Shown here: positions 34,440 through 43,419 of the stretch, one piece after another
Layout of the letters: every line of letters begins with the position of its first letter
Numbering within the stretch: position 1 is the first letter of the stretch
NCBI GenBank assembly: GCA_963664365.1
Contig: OY761144.1
Coordinates: forward strand, 3,286,001 to 3,350,000
From: VXRN01 sp963664365
GTDB lineage: Bacteria > Chloroflexota > Dehalococcoidia > Lucifugimonadales > UBA1123
Length of the DNA stretch: 64,000 nucleotides
Direction: 5' to 3'
The notes under the pieces: generated by a model
Database searches by the model: none
What the model was told of the DNA's origin: nothing
The model's input: the letters and a program-made list of their open reading frames with translations, nothing else
Translations under genes and position numbers: made by a program

Positions 34440-37400
34440 TCAGGTTATGAGCGATGACAGTTTGGCGGGCAGGCGCTCTACTCCGGCGATTTCGGAACTC
34501 GGAGCGGATTCGACGCCCGGCGAGCGCAGTATCTCCCCCCAGGCTGAATCGACTACGGCGCTTCTGAGCTCCGTCCGCTCCCTCAGCGCCTCTTCCGCGA
34601 ACTGGGTAACCGCGGACTGGACCGACACCGCTCCAAGCGCAATTGAGACCGCCATCTCGTGCAGCGTCTCCAGGTGTGCGGGCCACGTCTCATCGACTGC
34701 GGCGAGGAAAATATCGCGCGCCATCCGAGACAACCCCCTCGGCCCAAGCTGCGAACGGTGCGCGAACAGACGGGAGTCGATCTCGTCATTCAGAATGTCA
34801 ATCACATCTGCCGGAGTCAGCCCCGACGCCCAACCCAAGTCGATTCCGCACCTGCCACTGAGATCCGAGGCAACCCGCGCGAACCGCTGCCCGTACTCTC
34901 CCCGTATCTCATACAGCGGCGCGGTGACTCGCTCGATCCAATCTTGGCGAGCGTCCGTCAACAGCCAGGCTGCGCCCTCAGCCGTCATCATCGACTCTCG
35001 CAGATCATAATGCGCGCGCGACTCGGTTTCGATAACCGCCTCGAATTGAGAGGTCAGCGCGGACATTCGCTGCCGCCGCGACTCCGCGTCCTTCTGAGCA
35101 TCGCGCAAAAGCTCACGCGCCGCCGAGCCCTCCACGTATGGCCGTCCGGCCTCCCTCATGTTCAGCAACTCGACCTGCTGCCTGGAGAACGCGAGAACCG
35201 GATCGTTCGAAGACACCAGAGTCACCGACCCGCCGAACCTGCCCTGCCGTCCCGTGCGCCCAACGATCTGCCGCTCCACTCTCGGGGACGGCGGCATAGA
35301 CGCCATGACCACCATCAAGCCGAGGCCGAACCGCGCGGTCTCAGTCCGAGCTTTGCCGGAGACACTCTTGCCGTGCATCTCCACGTCGATCCCCGACCCA
35401 GTCCGCCGAGTCTCCACCTCGCCCACGTCTTCCAGCGCGCCCGCGAGAACCGCCGCCTCTTCGCCGGAAGCGCATCGAAATACGACCGCATTCCCCCGAC
35501 TCACGCCGCGCCGCGCCATTTCGACGCTCGCCTCGACGATCCGCTCGTCCACCTCCGGCCCAACGATAATGTCCGTGCCGCGCCCGGCCATCGCCGTGGA
35601 TACTGTGACCGCGCCCGTCTCGCCCGCCGCCCCCACGATCTCAGCCTCCCGTGTCGGGTTGGCCGCGTTCAGAACGCGATGACCTATGCCGCGCCTACAC
35701 AGCTCCTCACTCACCTCCGAAGACTGCCTGACCGTCCCCACCGTCAGAAGCGCTGGCCGCCCCAGCCGATGCCAGTGAGCGACCTCGTCCGACACCGCTC
35801 CCAGGTGCTCGGCGCGGTCGAAGAAGACCGCCGCCCCCAAGTCGCTCCTCCGAGAGGCGACGCCGGACGGAACCCTGGCCGTCTCCACGCCGTAGGCGTT
35901 GGCGAATATCTGACTGGCCTCCGTCGCCGTCCCCGTAAGCCCCGAAACCGTTTCGTAGTTCGACACCAGCGCGTGAATCGTGGTCCGCGCCTTGGCGCTG
36001 CTGCGTCCGCGTCCCTCGATCCCCTCCTTCGCTTCGAGTGCCTCGTGCAGGCCGTCCATGTAGCGGTGTGAGTGCATCGGCCGCCCGTCCAGAGGGTCTA
36101 TCAGTATCACCCCCTCCTCGCCGACGACGTAGTCCTCATCCGAGTCGTGTATGACCCGCGCGCGGAGCGTCTGCGCTACCTCGAACGCCGCGGTCGGTGT
36201 ATCCACGCGCTCCCAGATGAAACCCCAACCGCGCTCTGTGACTCTGAGAGTGGGTCCGTCCACGTCCACCGCAAACAGCAGGTCAGACTCCAGCGGTCTG
36301 CCATCCATGTCGTCGTTCATGATGATCGTGTCCCGTTTCACCGCGCTGGCCGATACGTTCAGACGCTCAAGCGTGGAGACCAATCGAGGGTTGAGTCCCC
36401 CTGCCAGCATGACCTCCGCCAAGAGGCGATTTAGCCGTGTCGCGCCGTCCAGCTTGGCGTAGAGGACGTCCACGTGCCGCGCCTGTCTTTCGATGATCTC
36501 GTCGGCCAAGTCTTCGCACTGATCCCCAACCTCCGCTTCCGACTCAAGGGTCGGGCCGTCCGAGATTATCAGCGGCGTTCGTGCCTGATCGACAAGCTGA
36601 TGGTCGGCCTCATCGACAATCGCGACGTCGAAGACGGGCCGAACGCGCCGGTCCAACGATGGCGCGATGGCGTCCCTGAGGTAGTCGAACCCGACCTCCC
36701 GCGCCGTCGTAAACACGATCTGCCGAGCGTACTGGTGTCTGAGCTCGTCGCGATCCATGCTGTCGATAACCAGGCCCACCGACAGCCCCAGAGGTTCGAG
36801 TACGCGAGCCATCTCCTCACAGTCCCTCGACGCCAGGTAGTCGTTGGCGGTCAGGACGTGGACGCCCCGACCCGATGCCGCGAACACCGCGGCGGCAATC
36901 ATGGATGCCAAAGTCTTGCCGTCTCCCGAGTCCATCTCGACCACCGTCCCGCGCAAGAGCAGCGACGCCGCGGCAAGTTGCTGAACGGTTGGAGAAAACG
37001 CGAGACAACCCGTGTCATCCGCCGACCTGAGCGAGTCATAGAACTCAGCCGGAAGCAGAATACCCGAAGGATGCTCGGCGCGGACCCGGACGAGCGCGGT
37101 CAGCAGCCAGCAAAGCGCGGATTTGAGTTCGTCTCGTAGCTCGGAGTCAGCCGCCTGAGCGCAAGCCCAACTTTCCAGCGAGGAATATTGCGAACCATCA
37201 GAAACCGAAATAGCGCGGCCAATGATGTCCTCCGCCGTCTCCCGAATCTCCCTAACTCCACCGCTAAGGTGATGCGGACCGGACAGAACCGCCCGCCACA
37301 AACCCATCCGCCGACGCGCCGCGACATCTACGAGGCCGATAGCCGATGCGACCCACTCCGATTCGTGCCGCGCAATGGCATTCGAGGCGCACTCACGCAG

Positions 37401-37514
37401 CCCCTCCCTAAGCTCATGATCAGACAGCCCCTCGAAGTCCGAGTCCTTCGCCTGCTCAGCGACCTCCATAGCCCGCCGCGCTTCGGCGGACGTTCTATCG
37501 GCGCTTCCGACCAT
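34440..37514 (-). CDS. Divergent SecA-like preprotein translocase ATPase (accessory SecA)
   Basis: A 1024-aa SecA homolog. Walker A is DSGDGKT at 195-201 (canonical TGEGKT), with LTANDYLASRD next and DEAD-type VDEADHQLVDQARTPLI at 300-317. AMAGRGTDIIVG and QIVGRTGRQGRFGGS motifs in the second motor domain match SecA. It has about 90 extra N-terminal residues and no C-terminal zinc-binding Cys cluster, and many canonical residues are altered, as in accessory SecA2 proteins. The ATG at 37514 overlaps the DUF3326 gene by 20 nt. The lipoprotein gene follows. It probably exports one or a few dedicated substrates. Confidence 0.85.
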   Translation of the reverse strand: MVGSADRTSAEARRAMEVAEQAKDSDFEGLSDHELREGLRECASNAIARHESEWVASAIGLVDVAARRRMGLWRAVLSGPHHLSGGVREIRETAEDIIGRAISVSDGSQYSSLESWACAQAADSELRDELKSALCWLLTALVRVRAEHPSGILLPAEFYDSLRSADDTGCLAFSPTVQQLAAASLLLRGTVVEMDSGDGKTLASMIAAAVFAASGRGVHVLTANDYLASRDCEEMARVLEPLGLSVGLVIDSMDRDELRHQYARQIVFTTAREVGFDYLRDAIAPSLDRRVRPVFDVAIVDEADHQLVDQARTPLIISDGPTLESEAEVGDQCEDLADEIIERQARHVDVLYAKLDGATRLNRLLAEVMLAGGLNPRLVSTLERLNVSASAVKRDTIIMNDDMDGRPLESDLLFAVDVDGPTLRVTERGWGFIWERVDTPTAAFEVAQTLRARVIHDSDEDYVVGEEGVILIDPLDGRPMHSHRYMDGLHEALEAKEGIEGRGRSSAKARTTIHALVSNYETVSGLTGTATEASQIFANAYGVETARVPSGVASRRSDLGAAVFFDRAEHLGAVSDEVAHWHRLGRPALLTVGTVRQSSEVSEELCRRGIGHRVLNAANPTREAEIVGAAGETGAVTVSTAMAGRGTDIIVGPEVDERIVEASVEMARRGVSRGNAVVFRCASGEEAAVLAGALEDVGEVETRRTGSGIDVEMHGKSVSGKARTETARFGLGLMVVMASMPPSPRVERQIVGRTGRQGRFGGSVTLVSSNDPVLAFSRQQVELLNMREAGRPYVEGSAARELLRDAQKDAESRRQRMSALTSQFEAVIETESRAHYDLRESMMTAEGAAWLLTDARQDWIERVTAPLYEIRGEYGQRFARVASDLSGRCGIDLGWASGLTPADVIDILNDEIDSRLFAHRSQLGPRGLSRMARDIFLAAVDETWPAHLETLHEMAVSIALGAVSVQSAVTQFAEEALRERTELRSAVVDSAWGEILRSPGVESAPSSEIAGVERLPAKLSSLIT

Positions 37515-38805
37515 CAGACTTTGCCCGCATCGTCTTGATCGGCCGCCGCACCGAGCCGGGGTCGATTCCCACCTTGAGCGCGGCCATGATGCCGGCCGCC
37601 TCCCAGTAGTTCTCGGCAACGTAGTACTGCCCCGGACCCCAGGGCAAACTTGCCAGGTCGTTCCGCATCAGGTTGCGGTTCTCCCTGACCGCGATCACAG
37701 GTATCCCCTGGTGGAGCGCGGCCAGCGTCGGCAGACCGAGGCAGCCGTCAGGGATGACGACGCAGCCCACGTCTTCAGCCGTGAGAACGTCGGGACGCGC
37801 AAGCTCAGCCTCGCCGGATACGATGCGAGGCGCGCGCTGAAGTCCCTTCAGCACGGACTGGAGGAAGGTCATCGAGATAATCTCAGCCGCCATACGCGAG
37901 TCCACGATTCCCGGATCCATAGCGGCCACCTCGTCCGACTCCATCATCGGCGCGTGCGCCGTGGGCACGTCCAGAATCGACGAAACCGCGTGTGTCAGCA
38001 GCGCTTCCACGCCGCCCCAGGGGTTGATCATCTCGCCGCCGCTCGTGAAATAGTCTATATGGTAGTGGTCCGGCACCTCGATGACCGTGCAGATGGCCAC
38101 GCTGTCGTAGGTCTCACGGCGATCTGTCAGAGACCTGAGCAGCCCATCCAGCCCGTCGACCGTGCCCGAAGCGCGCCCCGCCGACGTGTATCCCGAAACG
38201 ACGCGCAGAGGATCATCGACGTCCAGAATGCCGGCGCACCTCAGCCCGTATGTCGCCCTCGCCGCGTTCACCGCGTTGACCGTGTACTTCGCGTAGCGCG
38301 TCTGGTAGCTGGAGTCCAGCACGACCAGAACCCTGTTCGACCTCACCCGCCGCAGGCCCGCGGTTCCCATCAACAGCCGAGCCAGCACGCTGCCTTCGAC
38401 GTACAGACCGTTCGGAGGCAGTTCGTTGATGTCCGAAGCGTTCACCACGTTCGGATGAGTAATGAGCGAGTCCGCGACCTCGGACAGCAGGATCGCGGCA
38501 GGCGTGGCGTCTCCCGAATGGCCCCCGATCTCCGCGCCGATGCCGGTCGGCGCTATGAGGACCGCGTTGAAGTCCGACTGGGACTCATGGGAGCGTCGCC
38601 TGAACTCGAACAGCGCGGGCATCGAGCAGGGCATTTCGCCGCTGAGGACGCCCACCTCGCACTCAAGAGGCCCGTTCATAGAGTTCGTAACCGTGAACCG
38701 AACAGGCCGCTCATCGGCGGCTAGAGAGCCGGCGAGCGCATTGCTCAACGTCTCAAAGTCGTGCGCCCCGTCGCTGAGAACGGCCTCTCTTTCAAGCAGT
38801 CGCAA
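37495..38805 (-). CDS. DUF3326-family protein
   Basis: A 436-aa protein recognisable by NAVLIAPTGIGAEIGGHSGD near residue 83, LITHPNVVNASDINELPPNGLYVEG near 113-137 (in pieces), and 'VVIPDGCLGLPTLAALHQGIPVIAV' near the C-terminus. I recall DUF3326 from cyanobacteria, plants and some other bacteria, with no known biochemical role. The TTG start at 38805 lies inside the end of the decarboxylase gene (14-nt overlap), and its own end overlaps the SecA gene. This is strong evidence of a coupled operon. Confidence 0.75.
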   Translation of the reverse strand: MRLLEREAVLSDGAHDFETLSNALAGSLAADERPVRFTVTNSMNGPLECEVGVLSGEMPCSMPALFEFRRRSHESQSDFNAVLIAPTGIGAEIGGHSGDATPAAILLSEVADSLITHPNVVNASDINELPPNGLYVEGSVLARLLMGTAGLRRVRSNRVLVVLDSSYQTRYAKYTVNAVNAARATYGLRCAGILDVDDPLRVVSGYTSAGRASGTVDGLDGLLRSLTDRRETYDSVAICTVIEVPDHYHIDYFTSGGEMINPWGGVEALLTHAVSSILDVPTAHAPMMESDEVAAMDPGIVDSRMAAEIISMTFLQSVLKGLQRAPRIVSGEAELARPDVLTAEDVGCVVIPDGCLGLPTLAALHQGIPVIAVRENRNLMRNDLASLPWGPGQYYVAENYWEAAGIMAALKVGIDPGSVRRPIKTMRAKSDGRKRR

Positions 38806-39985
38806 CGCTGATAGCTCCGTTTCTGGCCGCGAAGTCCTGATATTCGAACCTCGAAATCAACTCGAACGTGCCGCTCTCGCGCAGCATGTAAGCGTCCGGG
38901 ACCGCAATCCCGTTGAACGGCGTCGCCCGCGAGTGGCTGTACGCGCCGGAGTCCATCACCGCGACCCGGTCCCCCGCGCGCGCCGACTCTCGGAAATCGT
39001 ACTCGCCTATCACGTCGCCCGACAAGCACGAGCGGCCGGCCAAGATCGTAGTCCGCTCGCCGCCTGAGAGCGGCCCAACCACGCGCGGCCTGTATCCGTA
39101 CTCGAATACTTCAGGGAGGTGGCTCGTCGTAGCGTCCACGATAGCTACCTCCACGCCGCCGTTCCTGAAAACGTCCAAGATTTCCGTAACCAAAAACCCA
39201 GCCTCCTGTACCAGCGCCGTTCCCGGCTCGATGAACACGTTCAGCCCCAATTCCGAACCGAGCCAGCCCACGACCTGCCGCAGCGGTTCGGGGTCGGTCT
39301 GCGGGCCGAGATAGTACCCGCCGCCGAGGTTGAACCAACCGAGTCCATCCATCCGGCCAATGAAGCCGGACATCGCCTCGACCGTCTCCGCCAACTCCAT
39401 CAGGTCGTGCGACTCGCAGTTGCTGTGGATGTGCAGACCGACGATCTCGCGGCCCAGCGCGGGTAGTTGCCCCACAAGACTCCCCAGCGGCGCCCCCAGC
39501 TTGGAGTGAGGACGGCACGGGTCGTACCTGCTGTCGGATGCGAAAGACATCTCCGGGTTGATCCTCAGCCCCAGCGAGGCGCGGCCGCCGTTCAACCGAG
39601 ACGCCTCGTCGAACTGCGTCAACGAGTTCAGGGAAACGTAGTCGGCCATCGACAGCAACGCATCCATCTCATCGACGGGATAAGCGGGTGAGTAGCAGTG
39701 AAGCGATTGGCCGTCGCGCAGCGCCGCGACCGCGACCCTGGCCTCGAACATGCCGCTTGCCGCGAACCCTTGCAGCCGGGGGGCCAGCGTCTCCAGCGCC
39801 GGCGCGAGCGAGCACGCCTTCAGCGTGTAGAGCAGATCGCATCCGGCGTAGGCCGCGATGTCCGCCGCCCGCTCCGCCGCGCGCAGCAGCAGGCTTTCGG
39901 AGTACACGTAAGCCGGCGTCGTCGGAACGTTCAGAGCGGACGCGGCCTGAACGTCGGCGAGTCTATCCATGTCGGCGGAGTTCAT
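38792..39985 (-). CDS. PLP-dependent decarboxylase, carboxynorspermidine decarboxylase-like
   Basis: A 397-aa fold III (alanine-racemase type) decarboxylase. The PLP lysine is probably Lys56 in LLYTLKACSL. Other matches are GLHIHSNCES near 188, the Gly-rich phosphate loop FNLGGGYYLG near 216, FIEPGTALVQEAGFLVTE near 252 and 'DSGAYSHSRATPFNG' near 350. The closest familiar family is NspC, which decarboxylates carboxynorspermidine or carboxyspermidine to polyamines. The partner dehydrogenase is absent, so the true substrate is uncertain. ATG 39985 is chosen; the open frame extends 19 codons upstream without a better site. Confidence 0.8.
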   Translation of the reverse strand: MNSADMDRLADVQAASALNVPTTPAYVYSESLLLRAAERAADIAAYAGCDLLYTLKACSLAPALETLAPRLQGFAASGMFEARVAVAALRDGQSLHCYSPAYPVDEMDALLSMADYVSLNSLTQFDEASRLNGGRASLGLRINPEMSFASDSRYDPCRPHSKLGAPLGSLVGQLPALGREIVGLHIHSNCESHDLMELAETVEAMSGFIGRMDGLGWFNLGGGYYLGPQTDPEPLRQVVGWLGSELGLNVFIEPGTALVQEAGFLVTEILDVFRNGGVEVAIVDATTSHLPEVFEYGYRPRVVGPLSGGERTTILAGRSCLSGDVIGEYDFRESARAGDRVAVMDSGAYSHSRATPFNGIAVPDAYMLRESGTFELISRFEYQDFAARNGAISVATA

Positions 39986-40073
39986 AGTTACCAAATGTAG
40001 CACACAACGGCGCCGTTGACCCGCTTCACGAACCTGTGTCACTTTAGTAGGCGCGCCACGAAAGCGCGAATAT

Positions 40074-40113
40074 CCCCTCTCCCTTGAGGGAGAGGGTTAG
40101 GGTGAGGGTGAAT
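40074..40113. repeat. CCCTCTCCCTT palindrome with GGGTGAGGGTGA tail
   Basis: CCCCTCTCCCTTGAGGGAG plus AGGGTTAGGGTGAGGGTGAA, one copy of the dispersed palindromic family. It is preceded by an AGTAGGCGC...AAGCGCGAA segment also found before the copy at 47313. It lies between the decarboxylase and transglutaminase-like genes. Confidence 0.8.
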
Positions 40114-40149
40114 ACCCATCCACCTACCAATCTGACACATCCTCCCACT

Positions 40150-41565
40150 TTACCCGCGCGGCCTCAGACTCACCACCGCCAACCCCATCTCATACTCCGG
40201 CCCCTCGAACCGGCGGTACCGACTCAGCAGATGCTCATAGCACCCGACGACCCGCTCCGCCGCCGGTTCCGACAACCGGAAGTCCTCTCCCAGCCGTCCG
40301 TCGATGCCCCATTCCGCGCTAACCTCCAACTCAAGACCCTGCGGCTTGGCAAGCTCCTCGTACATCCGCGCGAGATCGGCAAAGTCCCGCTCGTCCCGGA
40401 AAGGAACCGGACTCACCAGAAAGTCGGGCGTGATGATCAGCCCCAGCTCGTTGTCGAAGACCTGCGCCATGTCGATCTCGGGGATGAAGTTCTCCATCGT
40501 GTAGCACAAGTCGCTCGCGAGGTCCTCCGGCGCGCGGTGATAGTAGAAATCCTCATCGTATGTCGCCATCCTGACCCTGACCGGGTTCAGCGCGCGCTCA
40601 TCCAGAATCGCCTCGCAGTCCGCGCCGCTCTCGAACAGAAACGGGATGTTCCCGTTGGTGGCATCGACCAGTATGGGCAGCCCATCGACCTGAAACTCCA
40701 ACGCGAGGTGCTGCCAGAACCGCATCGCCGCCTGCGCCCCGCGAAAGTCGAAAGTCGTCAGTATGTGCCTGAGACGTTCCTCCGGCAGCGGCCCGATGGC
40801 GTCCGGACCCGCGAACACGTAACCCGATTCCAGGCCGTAGGCCCCGGCGATGAATCTGAGAGCCTGAACCTTCTCCGAGCAGATCCCGCCGTGACCGTCC
40901 ATGATGTTCAAAACCGTCTCGTCCCCGGTCTTGTACGGCAGCTTTTCACCGACGAAACGGGAGTAGTTCTCGAACGGACTGTCCCATATCGCCCTGGCGA
41001 CGCAGCGAAGAAACGTCGTCTTGGCCTCACGGTCTCCGAGCGACAGTACCGACTCGACGTCTGCCCCCGCGTTGGCGCGTACCGCGCTCTCGACAAAATC
41101 CTCGAAAGCCCCGCTATTGCGCTCCCAACGCCGCCGGTTGAACCCGGACCAATTCCTCGCGTACTCAGACTCGCTGCGGTCTATCGAAACGTCGATCAGC
41201 CAGACCGCGCCGCCGTCAAGCTCGGCAGGCGCGGCCGGAGGCGTCTCCAAGAGGTTCAACTCGTATGGCCCCTCTCTGAGCGCGGCCCCAGGAACCAGCG
41301 GCCCCGGAACGCCGTCATCAGACAGCATCAGCGCCAAATCCTGCACCGCCTGGTACGATCCAACGTCGTCGGCCAACAGATTGCGCCCCGACACCAACGG
41401 CCCGGGATCCGCGGCCTCAAGATACTTCAACACCAGCAGACCCAGCGGAGCGTCCACGTCGTCCGCATCAACCCTCAAAGTACATGACTTACCAGTCAGA
41501 AGGTCGGTCCACCTGACGAAAACGGGGGCGTCTTGGTTGTGGTCTGGTCGCTTCAACCCCGTCAC
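40150..41565 (-). CDS. Transglutaminase-like cysteine enzyme
   Basis: A 471-aa protein with a plausible papain/transglutaminase Cys-His-Asp triad: Cys229 in GGICSEKVQAL, His286 in FWQHLALEF and Asp301 in ILVDATNGNIPFLF. The spacing and local sequences fit the transglutaminase-like core. The first 200 residues are an unrecognised domain, and the last 130 are acidic. The start is GTG 41565, overlapping the methyltransferase stop by 4 nt (GTGA). An upstream extension of the frame overlaps the methyltransferase and is unlikely to be coding. Whether it crosslinks, hydrolyses or transfers amines is unknown. Confidence 0.7.
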   Translation of the reverse strand: MTGLKRPDHNQDAPVFVRWTDLLTGKSCTLRVDADDVDAPLGLLVLKYLEAADPGPLVSGRNLLADDVGSYQAVQDLALMLSDDGVPGPLVPGAALREGPYELNLLETPPAAPAELDGGAVWLIDVSIDRSESEYARNWSGFNRRRWERNSGAFEDFVESAVRANAGADVESVLSLGDREAKTTFLRCVARAIWDSPFENYSRFVGEKLPYKTGDETVLNIMDGHGGICSEKVQALRFIAGAYGLESGYVFAGPDAIGPLPEERLRHILTTFDFRGAQAAMRFWQHLALEFQVDGLPILVDATNGNIPFLFESGADCEAILDERALNPVRVRMATYDEDFYYHRAPEDLASDLCYTMENFIPEIDMAQVFDNELGLIITPDFLVSPVPFRDERDFADLARMYEELAKPQGLELEVSAEWGIDGRLGEDFRLSEPAAERVVGCYEHLLSRYRRFEGPEYEMGLAVVSLRPRG

Positions 41566-43085
41566 CGCTTCCTCATTATGCCGCGCGCCTGAAGCTGACC
41601 CTTCAGGTACTCCATGCTCCGACTGCCCTTGATGGCGTTGCACGTATGGCAAAGCAGTTGAAGATTGCTGATGGAATCGAGCCCGCCCTTCGAGCGCGTC
41701 CTTACGTGGTCTATGGTCAGGACGTGGAGGGGAAGCTCGTACCCGCACCCACGGCATAGGCGCTGTTGCGTGTTATACAGCAGTTCCTTATCCGACTGAG
41801 GGTCGGCAGGGCGATAAAGAGTCACGTCGTCCGTGCGCTTGGGCGGCTCAGTGCGAATGATCGGAGTCCGGTCCTCCCAACCGTCGCTGTCGTCATCGAT
41901 GGGTATCTGAAGTTCCCGTTTCGCCCTGTCCGTCAAGACTTCGGCGGCTTGAGGTACTATGTCGATCCCCATCCACTCGCGCCCCAGCTTCTCAGAGGCG
42001 ATGCAGGCCGTGGCGCAGCCGCAGAACGGGTCGAGTACCAAGTCTCCCGGGTTGGACGACGCCCTGATTATTCGCTCAAGCAGAGCGACAGGCTTTTGAG
42101 TGCTCCATCCGGTGTACTCGGCTCTCCGCGTGGAGTAGTTGGTGAACCCCGTCGGCTCTAAAAAGAGATTCAGAACCGGCCTGCCGATGTCCGCGTCCGC
42201 ATATCTCTTCAATCCGGGCCACCTGCCCGTTTTGGGGTGGTGTATCAGCCCTGCCTCGTTGAGGGCGTCGAGCCGCTCATGTATGCCGCTGATGCCTCGA
42301 TAGCCCGGGATGAACTCGCGCTCTATGTACTCCGCGTATCTGCCGGTCTTGGGAACCGACCAGACACGGTTCATCGCGAATACGTCATACTCCTTCCATG
42401 CCAGCGTGCTGGCGCTTCCACGCTGCGCGTCGTGGCGGGGTCCCGTCAAATCGGCGGGGCGAAAGCGTCCGCGCTCGTCTCTGGACGGGTACGCCTTTCG
42501 CAGCTCCTCCTCGTCTTTGGATTCCGCGACCGCGCCGGCGTTCCATACGGTCGTCCCGCCTTTGGAGTAGAACAGAATGTGATCGAGGACGCGTCCGTAG
42601 CGCTTGGCGTCGTTGTGGGACGTGGCGCGCCTCCACACGATGTTGTTCAAGAAGTTGCCTGCGCCGAACAGCGCGTCCATTACCCCCTTGAGATAGTGGA
42701 CCGCCGAGTCGTCGCAATGCAAGTATATGCTGCCGGTTGACTTCAGGATGCGATGTAGCTCCAACAGTCTCACACTCATGAAGGTGAGATAGCCCGCCAT
42801 GCTCTCGCCGCTCGCCAGCTTCGCGCCGTTGATGATGTAGAGCAAGGCGGGGAGGCGGATCTCGATCTCGTCGATCCACTCCTCTTTCACGTCTTCCAAA
42901 GTCCAGACGTCGTCGAACGTCGCGCCCCTTGCCTCGCTGTCGAAAGGAGCGGCGTAGGTGCGGTCGGAGTTGAACGGAGGGTCGAGGTATATGAGATCCA
43001 CGCACTCCGAGTTTATGCCGCGAAGGATGTCCAGGTTGTCGCCGATGAAGATAGTGCGATTCCGCGCATTGCATACATTAGCCAT
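41562..43085 (-). CDS. Beta-class DNA methyltransferase fused to HNH endonuclease domain
   Basis: A 507-aa protein. The N-terminal methyltransferase has the catalytic DPPF (residues 35-38) before the SAM-binding DPFCGCATA (about 352), the beta-class order of N4-cytosine or N6-adenine enzymes. The C-terminal 70 residues form an HNH/McrA-type domain: CRGCGYELPLHVLTIDHVRTRSKGG then LLCHTCNAIKG, with CxxC zinc pairs and the DH of the beta-beta-alpha metal core. ATG 43085 is chosen as it opens the folded region. The stop overlaps the start of the transglutaminase-like gene. It may be a single-chain restriction-modification protein. Confidence 0.88.
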   Translation of the reverse strand: MANVCNARNRTIFIGDNLDILRGINSECVDLIYLDPPFNSDRTYAAPFDSEARGATFDDVWTLEDVKEEWIDEIEIRLPALLYIINGAKLASGESMAGYLTFMSVRLLELHRILKSTGSIYLHCDDSAVHYLKGVMDALFGAGNFLNNIVWRRATSHNDAKRYGRVLDHILFYSKGGTTVWNAGAVAESKDEEELRKAYPSRDERGRFRPADLTGPRHDAQRGSASTLAWKEYDVFAMNRVWSVPKTGRYAEYIEREFIPGYRGISGIHERLDALNEAGLIHHPKTGRWPGLKRYADADIGRPVLNLFLEPTGFTNYSTRRAEYTGWSTQKPVALLERIIRASSNPGDLVLDPFCGCATACIASEKLGREWMGIDIVPQAAEVLTDRAKRELQIPIDDDSDGWEDRTPIIRTEPPKRTDDVTLYRPADPQSDKELLYNTQQRLCRGCGYELPLHVLTIDHVRTRSKGGLDSISNLQLLCHTCNAIKGSRSMEYLKGQLQARGIMRKR

Positions 43086-43419
43086 TCGACCGGCTCCCGG
43101 CAACTTGTGTAGGTTCAATATACCACCCCAGCCCCCAACAAACCCATCCTGCCAATCCTCCCCATCCCCTAAATCCTGATTCTGACAACATCCCGCCCCA
43201 TCTGTCATTCCAAGCCCCCTCTCTCTGTCATTCCAAGCCCCCTCTCTCTGTCATTCCAAGCCCCTCTCTCTGTCATTTCGAGCGCAGCGAGAAATCTAAA
43301 ATCCCTGAAAATCCCCCAATCCCGTAAATCCTGCTTCCGACCCCTTGACACCAGCCCAAAGACCATGTATTCTAAACAGAACTGTCGTACACCCACTATC
43401 CACCATCCACTAACCACTA
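43086..43419. other. Repeat-rich intergenic region
   Basis: No gene is seen. The stretch holds degenerate 'AAATCCTG' elements (near 43174 and 43326), a tandem repeat (43201-43297), and a run of CCACTATCCACC-type pentamers just before the next gene (about 43388-43420). A promoter for the methyltransferase is expected here but none is clear. Confidence 0.6.
43201..43297. repeat. Tandem 22-23-nt repeat (TCTGTCATTCCAAGCCCC)
   Basis: Three full units start at 43201, 43224 and 43247. A fourth at 43269 diverges after TCTGTCATT into TCGAGCGCAGCGAGAAATCT, a motif I have seen as a dispersed element in other genomes. Confidence 0.8.

Noticed and set aside
34411..34686. Longer N-terminus for the lipoprotein
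   Set aside because: It would overlap the end of the SecA-like gene and bury the signal peptide; GTG 34410 has a strong ribosome site.
41566..41757. Longer N-terminus for the transglutaminase-like gene
   Set aside because: These 64 codons overlap the HNH domain of the methyltransferase and have shadow-like composition; GTG 41565 gives a standard 4-nt overlap.
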